The notes: generated by a model from the sequence alone, not told the origin. DNA of 7,057 nucleotides from Bacteroidales bacterium (GCA_026987795.1 JALSMF010000429.1:1-7057), one strand, 5' to 3'. Counted from the stretch's first letter, positions 1 through 5,858 are shown. A program made the numbers and translations.

Positions 1-1
1 T

Positions 2-202
2 TACGAAGACGAAATAATTATAAAAACTACTTTTACCGATACGCCCGCCGCAAAGATATGTTACGAATATGAAATAAAAAGAAAATCTGATAACGAAACA
101 ATACTCACGGCATCAAGTGTTCAAATATTTATGAACAAAAACAGAGAACTCGAACTTATCACGCCCGAGTTCTTTAAAAAATGGAAAACGAAATATCTTT
201 AA
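2..202 (+). CDS. Acyl-CoA thioesterase-like protein (hotdog fold, YbgC/FadM type), C-terminal part
   Basis: An open frame enters from the left edge and ends at TAA (200-202), giving 66 visible residues. The fragment starts YEDEIIIKT, continues through a strand pattern like CYEYEIKRK and ILTASSVQIFM, and closes with ITPEFFKKW. This order resembles the second half of 4-hydroxybenzoyl-CoA thioesterase-like hotdog proteins: a (Y)DDEI strand, a YEI strand with a basic residue, a strand ending before the loop, then a (P)P.xF helix. Members are usually about 130-140 residues, so roughly half is present. They hydrolyse acyl-CoA thioesters in the cytoplasm. The catalytic Asp of the YbgC type lies near the N-terminus and is outside the window, so activity cannot be judged. 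The gene converges on the moxR-type gene with 27 bases between the stop codons and no clear terminator hairpin. Family assignment is by pattern only; the reading frame itself is solid. Confidence 0.6.
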   Translation, partial: YEDEIIIKTTFTDTPAAKICYEYEIKRKSDNETILTASSVQIFMNKNRELELITPEFFKKWKTKYL

Positions 203-229
203 ACAGGTTTTGTCTTTTTCGGCTTTTAA

Positions 230-1216
230 CTAAGGCACCTCAACCGAATTTAAAATTTCGGTAATAATATATTCAGACGTAATATTTTCAGCTTCGGCTT
301 CATATGTTAAACCTATCCTGTGCCTCATCACGTCTTTACAAACAGCCCTCACATCCTCGGGAAATACCGCACCTCTGTGTTGAATAAAAGCATAAGCCTT
401 TGCCGCAAGTGCTAAATTAATACCTGCTCTCGGCGATGCTCCGAAAGATATATAATTCTCAAAATCTTTCAGCCCGTAATTTTCCGGAGTTCTTGATGCA
501 AAAACAATATCAACTATATATTTTTCTATTTTTTCGTCTAAATAAACTTCTTTTACCAGATTTTTTGCCCGTAAAATATCGTCTACCGAAAGTAAGGTGT
601 TTATTTCCGGATAATTTTTTGCAATATTTTGTCTTATTATAATCTGCTCTTCGCTTTTTGAAGGATAGCTAATTATAACTTTAAGCATAAATCTGTCAAC
701 CTGTGCTTCCGGCAAAGGATAAGTTCCCTCCTGCTCTATCGGATTTTGAGTAGCCAAAACCAAAAAAGGTTCCTCAAGTTTATAAGTAGTTTCTCCTATG
801 GTTACTTGTTTTTCCTGCATTGCTTCAAGTAAAGCACTTTGCACTTTTGCCGGCGAGCGGTTTATTTCGTCTGCTAAAACAAAATTTGCAAAAACAGGTC
901 CTTTTCTGGTTACAAAATCTCCTGTTTTGTGATTGTAAATCATCGTTCCTAGTAAATCTGCAGGAAGTAAATCCGGAGTAAACTGAATACGGCTGAATTT
1001 TGCATTTATAATTTTAGCCAAAGAAGTTACGGCAAGTGTTTTAGCCAATCCGGGAACTCCCTCCAATAATATATGACCTCCTGTCAACAAACCGGTTAAC
1101 AGACTGTTAACCATATGATTCTGTCCTACGATTACACGGCTTATTTCTTCTGTAATTGTATTAATAAAGCCACTTTCTTCTTCTATTTTTCTGTTTAGTT
1201 CTCTTATATCCGTCAT
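230..1216 (-). CDS. MoxR-type AAA+ ATPase
   Basis: This 328-residue protein has the MoxR layout. The Walker A motif GVPGLAKT is at residues 53-60, Walker B FVLADEINR at 112-120, the sensor-1 stretch ATQNPIEQEGTYPLPEAQ at 155-172, an arginine-finger candidate R175 in VDRF, and SPRA (sensor 2, R263) at 261-264 in the C-terminal lid. The length is normal for the family. MoxR ATPases are cytoplasmic chaperone-like machines that usually work with von Willebrand A-domain partners to mature or insert metal ions or cofactors. I chose the start at 1216 (MTDIREL). The frame stays open to an ATG at 1258, but that adds a stretch rich in Leu and Phe, and a TAnnTTTG-like box sits at 1248-1241 between the two starts. 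In many Bacteroidota moxR is followed by DUF58 and vWA genes. Here it is alone, between a convergent gene and a divergent tRNA, so its substrate cannot be inferred from context. Confidence 0.93.
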   Translation of the reverse strand: MTDIRELNRKIEEESGFINTITEEISRVIVGQNHMVNSLLTGLLTGGHILLEGVPGLAKTLAVTSLAKIINAKFSRIQFTPDLLPADLLGTMIYNHKTGDFVTRKGPVFANFVLADEINRSPAKVQSALLEAMQEKQVTIGETTYKLEEPFLVLATQNPIEQEGTYPLPEAQVDRFMLKVIISYPSKSEEQIIIRQNIAKNYPEINTLLSVDDILRAKNLVKEVYLDEKIEKYIVDIVFASRTPENYGLKDFENYISFGASPRAGINLALAAKAYAFIQHRGAVFPEDVRAVCKDVMRHRIGLTYEAEAENITSEYIITEILNSVEVP

Positions 1217-1240
1217 TTTTGTCTGTTTAAAAAATAAAAG

Positions 1241-1248
1241 CAAAAATA
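1241..1248 (-). promoter_or_regulatory. Possible -7 box for the moxR-type gene
   Basis: The minus strand reads TATTTTTG, which fits TAnnTTTG, the -7 consensus of Bacteroidota. It would give a leader of about 20 bases before the ATG at 1216. The nearest upstream TTG (1265-1263) is only 14 bases away instead of about 19-21, so the -33 element is poor. The surrounding DNA is very AT-rich, which raises the chance of a random match. Confidence 0.35.
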
Positions 1249-1336
1249 CTAAAAGCATTTTACAATTAATATTTTTTATTGAATTTTAAGATTAATTTAA
1301 AAACCTGAAAAAAATAAATATTTTTTTAATTATATC

Positions 1337-1367
1337 TTTTCCGATTTAAGAAAAATAGATAAATTTG
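1337..1367 (+). promoter_or_regulatory. Promoter of the tRNA-Leu gene
   Basis: TAAATTTG at 1360-1367 is an exact match to the Bacteroidota -7 consensus TAnnTTTG. Exactly 19 bases upstream lies TTTT (1337-1340), three of four matches to the -33 element TTTG. Transcription would begin around 1372-1375, some 7-10 bases before the tRNA 5' end at 1382. The position directly ahead of a stable RNA gene supports the call. Confidence 0.65.
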
Positions 1368-1381
1368 CAGCCTCTGAAAAA

Positions 1382-1466
1382 GCCCGGATGGCGGAATTGG
1401 TAGACGCGCATGGTTGAGGGCCATGTTCCGATCTTCGGAGTGCAAGTTCGATTCTTGTTCCGGGCA
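1382..1466 (+). tRNA. tRNA-Leu, anticodon GAG
   Basis: The 85-base sequence folds into a class II tRNA. The seven-pair acceptor stem GCCCGGA/TCCGGGC (1382-1388 with 1459-1465) is perfect and is followed by discriminator A1466. A D arm GCG...CGC is at 1391-1407. The anticodon stem CATGG/CCATG (1409-1413 with 1421-1425) holds a seven-base loop with GAG at 1416-1418. The long variable arm contains the stem CCGA/TCGG (1428-1438). The T arm is GCAAG-TTCGATT-CTTGT (1442-1458). A long variable arm, an A discriminator and GAG together indicate leucine, reading CUC and CUU. The 3' CCA is not encoded, because CAA follows A1466, so a CCA-adding enzyme is needed. It is a single-gene unit between its own promoter and terminator. 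Confidence 0.97.
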
Positions 1467-1468
1467 CA

Positions 1469-1500
1469 AAGCTCTGCAAAAGCAGGGCTTTTTTCTTTTT
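1469..1500 (+). terminator. Rho-independent terminator after tRNA-Leu
   Basis: AGCTCTGC (1470-1477), loop AAAA and GCAGGGCT (1482-1489) form an eight-pair stem with one G-U wobble, extended by A1469-T1490. A T-rich tail (TTTTTTCTTTTT) follows directly. On the minus strand the wobble becomes a C/A mismatch and no comparable U-run follows, so the element works best for the tRNA transcript and not for the gene ending at 1501. Confidence 0.85.
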
Positions 1501-2079
1501 CTAAAAAGGGTAACGTTCAATCATTAAAATAATTGATATTCCGAAAGCTGCTCCCGCTGTTATTAAAGACAAGTCTCTTCGCGGCACCTTCAGGAATTTG
1601 ACCAAAACCGTTGCCAAGGTCAGATATGCGGCAACAATAATAATTTGTCCGACTTCCAGCCCTATATTGAAAGCAAATAAGGGAGATACTATATTTTCTT
1701 CGTTACCGAGTAATTCTCTCAGATAATTTGAAAAACCTAAACCGTGAATTAAGCCGAAAAACATTGCCAATGTATACTTTATGTGATGAATTCTTTTTCC
1801 TGTTTTTTGTTCATTATAAAAGAAATCTAAAAATGCGGAAATAAAAATAGTTAAAGGAATCAAAAATTCTATTAAATCAGACGGAATTTTAATAATTCTT
1901 AAAGTTGCTAATGCTAATGTTACGGAATGCCCTATAGTAAAAGCCGTTATCAAAATTATAACTTTTTTGCTGTCCTGAAGCAGATATACTGCAGCCAAAG
2001 CGGTCAGAAAAAGGATGTGATCATATCCGTTTAAATCAGTTATATGCTCAACTCCTAAGTTAAAATACATTGAAAACAT
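1501..2079 (-). CDS. HupE/UreJ_2-like integral membrane protein
   Basis: This 192-residue protein is mostly hydrophobic, with about six membrane segments. It carries the conserved polar marks of the HupE/UreJ_2 group: LGVEHITD at residues 8-15, GYDHILF at 18-24, AFTIGHS at 46-52, an intramembrane E71 in IEFLIP, FGLIHGLGF at 108-116, and FNIGLEVGQ at 137-145. HupE and UreJ relatives are linked to nickel handling for hydrogenase and urease. The _2 branch has no settled substrate, so metal transport is inference, modestly helped by the ZIP transporter gene just upstream. The start at 2079 has an A-rich leader with a weak GAGA purine run. A second Met at 2070 is an alternative and would lose three residues. 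Only 11 bases separate it from the zupT-like stop, so the two are probably co-transcribed with miaA. The last codon abuts the terminator of the opposite-strand tRNA. Confidence 0.85.
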   Translation of the reverse strand: MFSMYFNLGVEHITDLNGYDHILFLTALAAVYLLQDSKKVIILITAFTIGHSVTLALATLRIIKIPSDLIEFLIPLTIFISAFLDFFYNEQKTGKRIHHIKYTLAMFFGLIHGLGFSNYLRELLGNEENIVSPLFAFNIGLEVGQIIIVAAYLTLATVLVKFLKVPRRDLSLITAGAAFGISIILMIERYPF

Positions 2080-2090
2080 AATATCTCTTT

Positions 2091-2903
2091 TTAAATAAAT
2101 AATATTAAGCTTACAGCCATTACCATCATACCGGCAATAAGACCGTATATTGCAGAATGCGGCTGACCGTATTCGCGAGCTGTAGGCAGAAGTTCGTCTA
2201 ATGAAATAAAAACCATAATTCCTGCAACTGCTGCGAATAATATACCGAAAACAGTATCATTTAAAAAAGGCATCAATACCGCAAATCCTATTATTGCCCC
2301 GACAGGTTCTGCCAATCCGGACAAAAAAGAATACCAAAATGCTTTTTTCTTGCTTCCCGTGGCATAATATAAAGGTATTGAAACTGCAATACCTTCCGGA
2401 ATGTTATGAATTGCTATGGCTACGGCAATGGCAATACCGAGAGCAGGGTCTGTTAAGGCTGCCGTAAAAGTTGCCAGCCCTTCCGGGAAATTATGAATTG
2501 CTATGGCAACAGCAGAAAGCATTCCCATTTTCAAAAGTTTCTTTTTCTTGGCTGCTTCAACTTTATCTTCAACATTTTCAATTTTATGTATTTCGTGAGG
2601 ATTTTCAAACTCCGGAATAAGTTTATCTATGATTGCGATAATAAACATTCCTCCGAAAAATCCGGCAACGGTATACCAACTTCCGATTTTATCGCCGTAA
2701 ACTCCCGTCAGACTTATTTGAGCCTTTGAGAGAATCTCTACCATTGATACGTAAATCATTACTCCGGCAGAGAACCCTAAAGATACCGACAAAAATTTTG
2801 TATTAGTTTTTTTTGCAAAAAAAGCCAAAGCACTTCCTATTCCGGTTGATAATCCGGCAAAAAGAGTGAGTAAAAATGCTTGTATTATAATTTGGGTTGT
2901 CAT
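2091..2903 (-). CDS. zupT: ZIP-family divalent metal transporter, ZupT-like
   Basis: This 270-residue polytopic membrane protein has the two ZIP metal-site motifs, HNFPEG at residues 137-142 (fourth membrane helix) and HNIPEG at 166-171 (fifth helix). They are followed by the conserved AEPVGA at 198-203 and SLDELLP at 234-240. A charged cytoplasmic loop rich in Lys and Glu (about 98-125, with two His) lies before the fourth helix, where ZIP proteins usually carry a variable metal-sensing loop. The length matches bacterial ZupT (about 250-270). ZupT imports zinc and, less specifically, iron, cobalt and manganese across the inner membrane; the actual substrate here is not readable from sequence. 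The start codon overlaps the miaA stop in the arrangement ATGA, which suggests translational coupling, and no promoter was seen between them. This gene is therefore the middle member of miaA-zupT-hupE. No metal-regulator gene is nearby. Confidence 0.92.
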   Translation of the reverse strand: MTTQIIIQAFLLTLFAGLSTGIGSALAFFAKKTNTKFLSVSLGFSAGVMIYVSMVEILSKAQISLTGVYGDKIGSWYTVAGFFGGMFIIAIIDKLIPEFENPHEIHKIENVEDKVEAAKKKKLLKMGMLSAVAIAIHNFPEGLATFTAALTDPALGIAIAVAIAIHNIPEGIAVSIPLYYATGSKKKAFWYSFLSGLAEPVGAIIGFAVLMPFLNDTVFGILFAAVAGIMVFISLDELLPTAREYGQPHSAIYGLIAGMMVMAVSLILFI

Positions 2904-3838
2904 TGTTTTTGTGTAAATAAAAGTTTTTTTACGGCTGCAACTTTTTCGCTAAGAGGCAAATATCCGTCAATTTTATGAATTTTGTGCCCGTCTTTTTCCA
3001 TTTTGCGAAACCATGTCATTTGTCTCTTTGAAAACTGATGAATTGCCGTTTCAAGTTTTTTAAACATCTCATCATAAGATATTTCTTTCAGAATATATTC
3101 TGTTACATATTTATATTCCAATCCGTAATATTTCAGCGTATCAACCGGGACATTTGCTTCCGCCAAATTCTCAACCTCGGCAATCATTCCGTTTTGCAAG
3201 CGTTCTTTTAATCTTTGCGTTATCCTTTGCCGCCTCGAATTTCTGTCAAAAACAACCTGGATATTCAAACTTTTTATTTTAGGAAACCAAAAATCGACAT
3301 CTTTATTTTCCCGGTAATATAATGCAATTTCGACTGCTCTTATAAGGCGTTTACGATTTGATGTATCGCTTCTGTTATGAAGTTCTTTGTTTTGTTTCAG
3401 AATTTCAATCAGCTCGCTGTCGGTCTTTTTCTCAAGCTCTTTTTTCAGTTTATCGCTATGCGGAACATTAATTAATTTATAGCCTTTAAGAACGGCATCA
3501 ATATACATTCCTGTCCCGCCGCATAAAACAGGGAGTTTGCCTTTTTTTTTCAAATTAAGATAAACTTTTAAAAAGTCTTTCTGATACTCGAATACATTAT
3601 ATTTATAACCGGCATCGACAATATCAATCAAATGATAAGGAATATTTTTATTTTCAACAATATAATCTTCTAAGTCCTTCCCGGTTCCTATATCCATTCC
3701 TCGATATACCTGCCTGGAATCGGCACTTATAATTTCGCCGTTAAGCTCATAGGCAAGCCGGGCAGCCAAGGCTGTTTTCCCGCCTGCTGTTGCACCGAGA
3801 ACGGTAATTATATCATATGTTGTTTGTATTTCCGGCAT
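2900..3838 (-). CDS. miaA: tRNA dimethylallyltransferase MiaA
   Basis: This 312-residue protein transfers a dimethylallyl group from DMAPP to N6 of A37 in tRNAs that read codons starting with U. Visible landmarks are the P-loop GATAGGKT at residues 15-22, the substrate-contacting SADSRQVYRGMDIGTGK at 38-54, GGTGMYIDAVLKGY at 107-120, NRKRLIRAVE at 161-170, and the C-terminal QFSKRQMTWFR at 268-278. The length is usual. The P-loop departs from the common GPTASGKT by Ala for Pro and Gly for Ser, but the GxxxxGKT core is intact. Met at 3838 is the only usable start: the P-loop begins 14 residues later and the next Met is residue 48. A promoter box ends only nine bases before this ATG, so the transcript is probably near-leaderless. 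It is the first gene of an operon with the zupT-like and hupE-like genes. Confidence 0.96.
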   Translation of the reverse strand: MPEIQTTYDIITVLGATAGGKTALAARLAYELNGEIISADSRQVYRGMDIGTGKDLEDYIVENKNIPYHLIDIVDAGYKYNVFEYQKDFLKVYLNLKKKGKLPVLCGGTGMYIDAVLKGYKLINVPHSDKLKKELEKKTDSELIEILKQNKELHNRSDTSNRKRLIRAVEIALYYRENKDVDFWFPKIKSLNIQVVFDRNSRRQRITQRLKERLQNGMIAEVENLAEANVPVDTLKYYGLEYKYVTEYILKEISYDEMFKKLETAIHQFSKRQMTWFRKMEKDGHKIHKIDGYLPLSEKVAAVKKLLFTQKQ

Positions 3839-3846
3839 TGAAACAG

Positions 3847-3878
3847 CAAAAGTAATTATTTTCAGAATTATTGTTCAA
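3847..3878 (-). promoter_or_regulatory. miaA operon promoter
   Basis: On the minus strand TTG (3878-3876) is followed after 21 bases by TACTTTTG (3854-3847), a full match to the Bacteroidota TAnnTTTG box with a usable -33 element. Initiation would fall near 3842-3840, leaving only about 2-4 bases before the miaA ATG at 3838. Confidence 0.6.
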
Positions 3879-3887
3879 TGAATAATT
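3866..3887. repeat. Inverted repeat in the miaA-smpB intergenic region
   Basis: AATTATT (3866-3872) and AATAATT (3881-3887) are perfect inverted copies around the eight-base spacer GTTCAATG. The repeat covers the -33 element of the miaA promoter and could be an operator for a dimeric regulator. It is short and made only of A and T in an AT-rich stretch, so chance is a serious alternative. Confidence 0.3.
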
Positions 3888-3907
3888 TAAAGTTTTTAAA
3901 TTTTAAC

Positions 3908-3915
3908 TACTTTTG
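3908..3915 (+). promoter_or_regulatory. -7 box of the smpB promoter
   Basis: TACTTTTG matches TAnnTTTG exactly and is identical to the miaA box on the opposite strand. The smpB ATG starts only six bases after it, so transcription would begin at or next to the start codon. The -33 region is weak: TTTA at 3886-3889, 18 bases upstream, is the best candidate. Confidence 0.55.
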
Positions 3916-3921
3916 CGACTT

Positions 3922-4395
3922 ATGTCAAACGTTATTAACATAAAGAATAAAAAAGCAAGGCACGATTTTGAGTTGCTTGACAAATTTGTTGCGGGCATCC
4001 AACTTTACGGAACAGAGATAAAGTCAATACGTGCCGGAAAGGCGAGCTTAAATGATGCTTACTGTGTTTTGCTCCCTTCACCGGGGAAACCCGGCAAGCC
4101 GGAAATTTACGTTAAGATGCATATTTCCGAATATTCGCACGGAACTTATGCAAATCACGACCCAAAAAGAATGAGAAAACTTCTTCTTACAAGGAAAGAA
4201 ATTAATAAAATTGATAAAAAGGTTAAGGCAAGCTCTTTAACTATTGTGCCTACCAGGCTGTTTATTAATGATAAAGGACTTGCAAAATTAGAATTTCATA
4301 TTGCCAGGGGTAAAAAATACCACGATAAGCGGGAAAGCTTAAAGCAAAATGATGACAAACGCGAAATGGACAGACTGAAAAAAATGAGATTTTGA
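3922..4395 (+). CDS. smpB: SsrA-binding protein SmpB
   Basis: This 157-residue protein is the tmRNA partner in trans-translation. It binds the tRNA-like domain of tmRNA, mimics the missing anticodon arm in the ribosome and allows stalled ribosomes to be rescued. Landmarks are NKKARHDFELLDKF at residues 9-22, GIQLYGTEIKSIRAGKASL at 25-43, NHDPKRMRKLLL at 78-89, and ARGKKYHDKR at 128-137. A basic C-terminal tail ending LKKMRF would insert into the mRNA channel. The length is normal. I chose ATG at 3922 (MSNVINIK); an in-frame TTG nine bases earlier overlaps the promoter box and is unlikely. A Pro/Gly/Lys-rich loop at about 52-60 is a small species-level extension between strands. The gene is divergent from miaA and ends at base 4395, directly against the stop codon of the opposite-strand DUF1573 gene. 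The tmRNA gene itself is not in the window. Confidence 0.97.
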   Translation: MSNVINIKNKKARHDFELLDKFVAGIQLYGTEIKSIRAGKASLNDAYCVLLPSPGKPGKPEIYVKMHISEYSHGTYANHDPKRMRKLLLTRKEINKIDKKVKASSLTIVPTRLFINDKGLAKLEFHIARGKKYHDKRESLKQNDDKREMDRLKKMRF

Positions 4396-4809
4396 TTATT
4401 TCACTACCGTTCCTTTAATATGCAACACTTGCGAACTTTTTTCAATATTCATTGTCAGTGTTACGGTTTTATTAAATACTCCGAGAGCCTCGGCATCATA
4501 AGTAACCCTGACAGATGACGTTTCGCCCGGCAATATCGGTTTATGTGAGTATTCTATATCGGTGCAGCCGCAAGAAGCTTTTGCATTTGTAATAATTACG
4601 GGCTTCCCGCCTGTATTTTTAAATTTAAAGACAATATCTACGGGGTTATATTGTTTTATGTTGCCTAAATCTATTACTTTATTTTCCCATTTAATATCAG
4701 CATCTTTTCCCGTGCTCAATGTTGCGTTATTTGTATCTCCCCATTGTGAAAAGCCTGAAAATACAGACAAAAGCAAGATTGACAGTGTTAAAAAAAGTTT
4801 ATTTCTCAT
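4396..4809 (-). CDS. Exported DUF1573 domain protein
   Basis: This 137-residue protein starts with a clear Sec signal peptide: MRNK, then a hydrophobic core to about residue 17, and a likely cleavage near FSGFS-Q, with Gln at the start of the mature protein as is common in Bacteroidota. The rest is one DUF1573 domain, an immunoglobulin-like beta sandwich: DLGNIKQYNPVDIVFKFKN at 48-66, PVIITNAKASCGCT at 70-83, PILPGETSSVRVTYD at 91-105, GVFNKTVTL at 110-118 and LHIKGTV at 129-135. The paired Cys80 and Cys82 in SCGCT are typical of the family. The protein should act in the periplasm or on the cell envelope; its molecular role is unknown. The open frame extends to an ATG at 4872, but those 21 extra residues are basic and would bury the signal peptide, so 4809 is preferred. 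It is 93 bases downstream of the glycosyltransferase gene on the same strand. Confidence 0.88.
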   Translation of the reverse strand: MRNKLFLTLSILLLSVFSGFSQWGDTNNATLSTGKDADIKWENKVIDLGNIKQYNPVDIVFKFKNTGGKPVIITNAKASCGCTDIEYSHKPILPGETSSVRVTYDAEALGVFNKTVTLTMNIEKSSQVLHIKGTVVK

Positions 4810-4902
4810 AGCTTTTTCTTTTAAACGTTTTTTATATTTTTTAAGACCAAAAAATATGCCGTTGGGTTGCAATATGACATATTTTCTTGAAAATTTATGC
4901 TT
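4810..4902 (-). promoter_or_regulatory. Leader region upstream of the DUF1573 gene
   Basis: This 93-base gap has two weak signals on the minus strand. TATTTTTTG (4856-4848) resembles a -7 box but is one base too long between TA and TTTG, and it lacks a well-spaced TTG. An AT-rich bulged hairpin (4899-4878, CATA-aa-TTTT / AAAA-TATG) lies just after the glycosyltransferase stop but has no G-C rich stem or U-run. A separate DUF1573 promoter is plausible, not shown. Confidence 0.25.
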
Positions 4903-5793
4903 TTACGGGATTTTGGATTTATAAGAAGTTCCTATTTTAAATAAATCAAAAAGAATAAGCGAAGGTTTTTTTCCGTAAAGATTTTTCAGTATCATTTTTT
5001 CGGAGATTTTAAAAACCGTGAAAATTACGGGTTTTAAGAATTTCAATTTTTTTCTGACTTTAAGCAGTTTTATATTTTCATAAAATTCCGGGTATTTATA
5101 TTTTTCAGAAATATAAATAAGATTCTTTATGCTTATTTTCGTCTTATTTATGAATATTGCCGCATCCTCTAAACCTATATGCATCAGCACATTGTCTATA
5201 TGCAGTATTTTAAAGTTTCTTCTTTTTAATTCAATTCCGAAAAGTGTATCTTCGTGCCCGTATTCTGTTATATTTTCATTAAATTTTATTTTATTAAAAA
5301 TTTCTGCGGGTATAAGAAAATTACCTGACATAAATGACGAATAAGGTTTTTTGTTTCTTATTTGAGGCGGTAATGCCTCTCGCTTTCTGCCGTAATGCCA
5401 TCTTAAATATTTGTCGGAATTGCCGGGCTTATTTGTCTGATATTCTATACCTCCTATAATTACGTCATTTTTTTTAATACTCTTTAAATAGTTCCTTATA
5501 AAGTTTTTACCCGAAATAAGCATATCACAATCTGCAAAGAGTAAATATTCATATTTTGCTTTCTCTGCCAGAAAATTTCGGATTTTTGACCGTCCGATAT
5601 TTTTATCAAGTAAAATATATTTGACATTCGGCAGATTCTCAATCTCTTTGTTTATCTCTGCAAAATATTTGTCCGAATTATCGTCAGCAACAATTATTTC
5701 ATAGGTAATATCCTCTTTCTCTGCCTGTTCACACAGTTGAGATATAAATTTTCTTATATCGAAATTATAAACGGGAATGAGAATTGAGAGCAT
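4903..5793 (-). CDS. Family 2 (GT-A fold) glycosyltransferase
   Basis: This 296-residue protein opens with MLSILIPVYN, the first strand of GT2 enzymes. It then has VADDNSD at residues 35-41, NIGRSKIRN at 65-73 (nucleotide-sugar region) and FADCDM at 86-91, a DxD metal site with D88 and D90. SGNFLIP at 156-162 and GHEDTLFGIELKRR at 179-192 match the C-terminal galactosyltransferase-like segment, where Glu and Asp are candidates for the acceptor or catalytic site. It should transfer a sugar from an NDP-sugar to a cell-surface acceptor, probably at the inner face of the membrane. Donor and acceptor cannot be read from sequence. The last 50 residues are basic with hydrophobic stretches, which may allow membrane association. 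The start at 5793 places the first strand exactly at the N-terminus, as usual. No other polysaccharide gene is visible, and the gene follows a hairpin after the peptidase gene. Confidence 0.9.
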   Translation of the reverse strand: MLSILIPVYNFDIRKFISQLCEQAEKEDITYEIIVADDNSDKYFAEINKEIENLPNVKYILLDKNIGRSKIRNFLAEKAKYEYLLFADCDMLISGKNFIRNYLKSIKKNDVIIGGIEYQTNKPGNSDKYLRWHYGRKREALPPQIRNKKPYSSFMSGNFLIPAEIFNKIKFNENITEYGHEDTLFGIELKRRNFKILHIDNVLMHIGLEDAAIFINKTKISIKNLIYISEKYKYPEFYENIKLLKVRKKLKFLKPVIFTVFKISEKMILKNLYGKKPSLILFDLFKIGTSYKSKIP

Positions 5794-5809
5794 TTTATTC
5801 TAATAAATT

Positions 5810-5842
5810 AATCCCGACAGTTTTTAAAATTCTGCCGGGATT
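5810..5842 (-). terminator. Hairpin after the C1 peptidase gene, possible terminator
   Basis: AATCCCGACAG (5810-5820) and CTGCCGGGATT (5832-5842) form an 11-pair stem around an 11-base AT loop. The one non-Watson-Crick position (A5817 with C5835) becomes a U-G pair in minus-strand RNA but an A/C mismatch in plus-strand RNA, so the structure fits minus-strand transcription. It begins 17 bases after the peptidase stop. The tail AATTTATTAG is only modestly U-rich, so incomplete termination with read-through into the glycosyltransferase gene is possible. Confidence 0.6.
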
Positions 5843-5858
5843 TAGTATTTTTTGTTTC

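Noticed and set aside
1217..1258. Hydrophobic 14-residue N-terminal extension of the MoxR protein as a membrane anchor
   Set aside because: It would place the likely promoter box inside the coding region, and MoxR proteins are soluble; the A-rich leader before 1216 fits a start there.
1326..1520. Open minus-strand frame of 64 codons across the tRNA-Leu region
   Set aside because: It is the antisense of a clearly folded tRNA and its terminator, and the protein has no family features.
2388..2502. Repeated segments inside the zupT-like gene (two similar ATTGCTATGGC-type stretches)
   Set aside because: They encode the two related ZIP motifs HNFPEG and HNIPEG with their preceding AIAIHN, so the similarity is explained by the protein.
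1382..3838. A functional pair between MiaA and the nearby tRNA-Leu
   Set aside because: MiaA needs A36-A37 and acts on tRNAs reading codons starting with U. This tRNA has anticodon GAG, so position 36 is G and it should not be a substrate.
4562..4924. Plus-strand open frame of 120 codons
   Set aside because: It lies antisense to the DUF1573 and glycosyltransferase genes, whose motifs are unmistakable; it has no domain signal.
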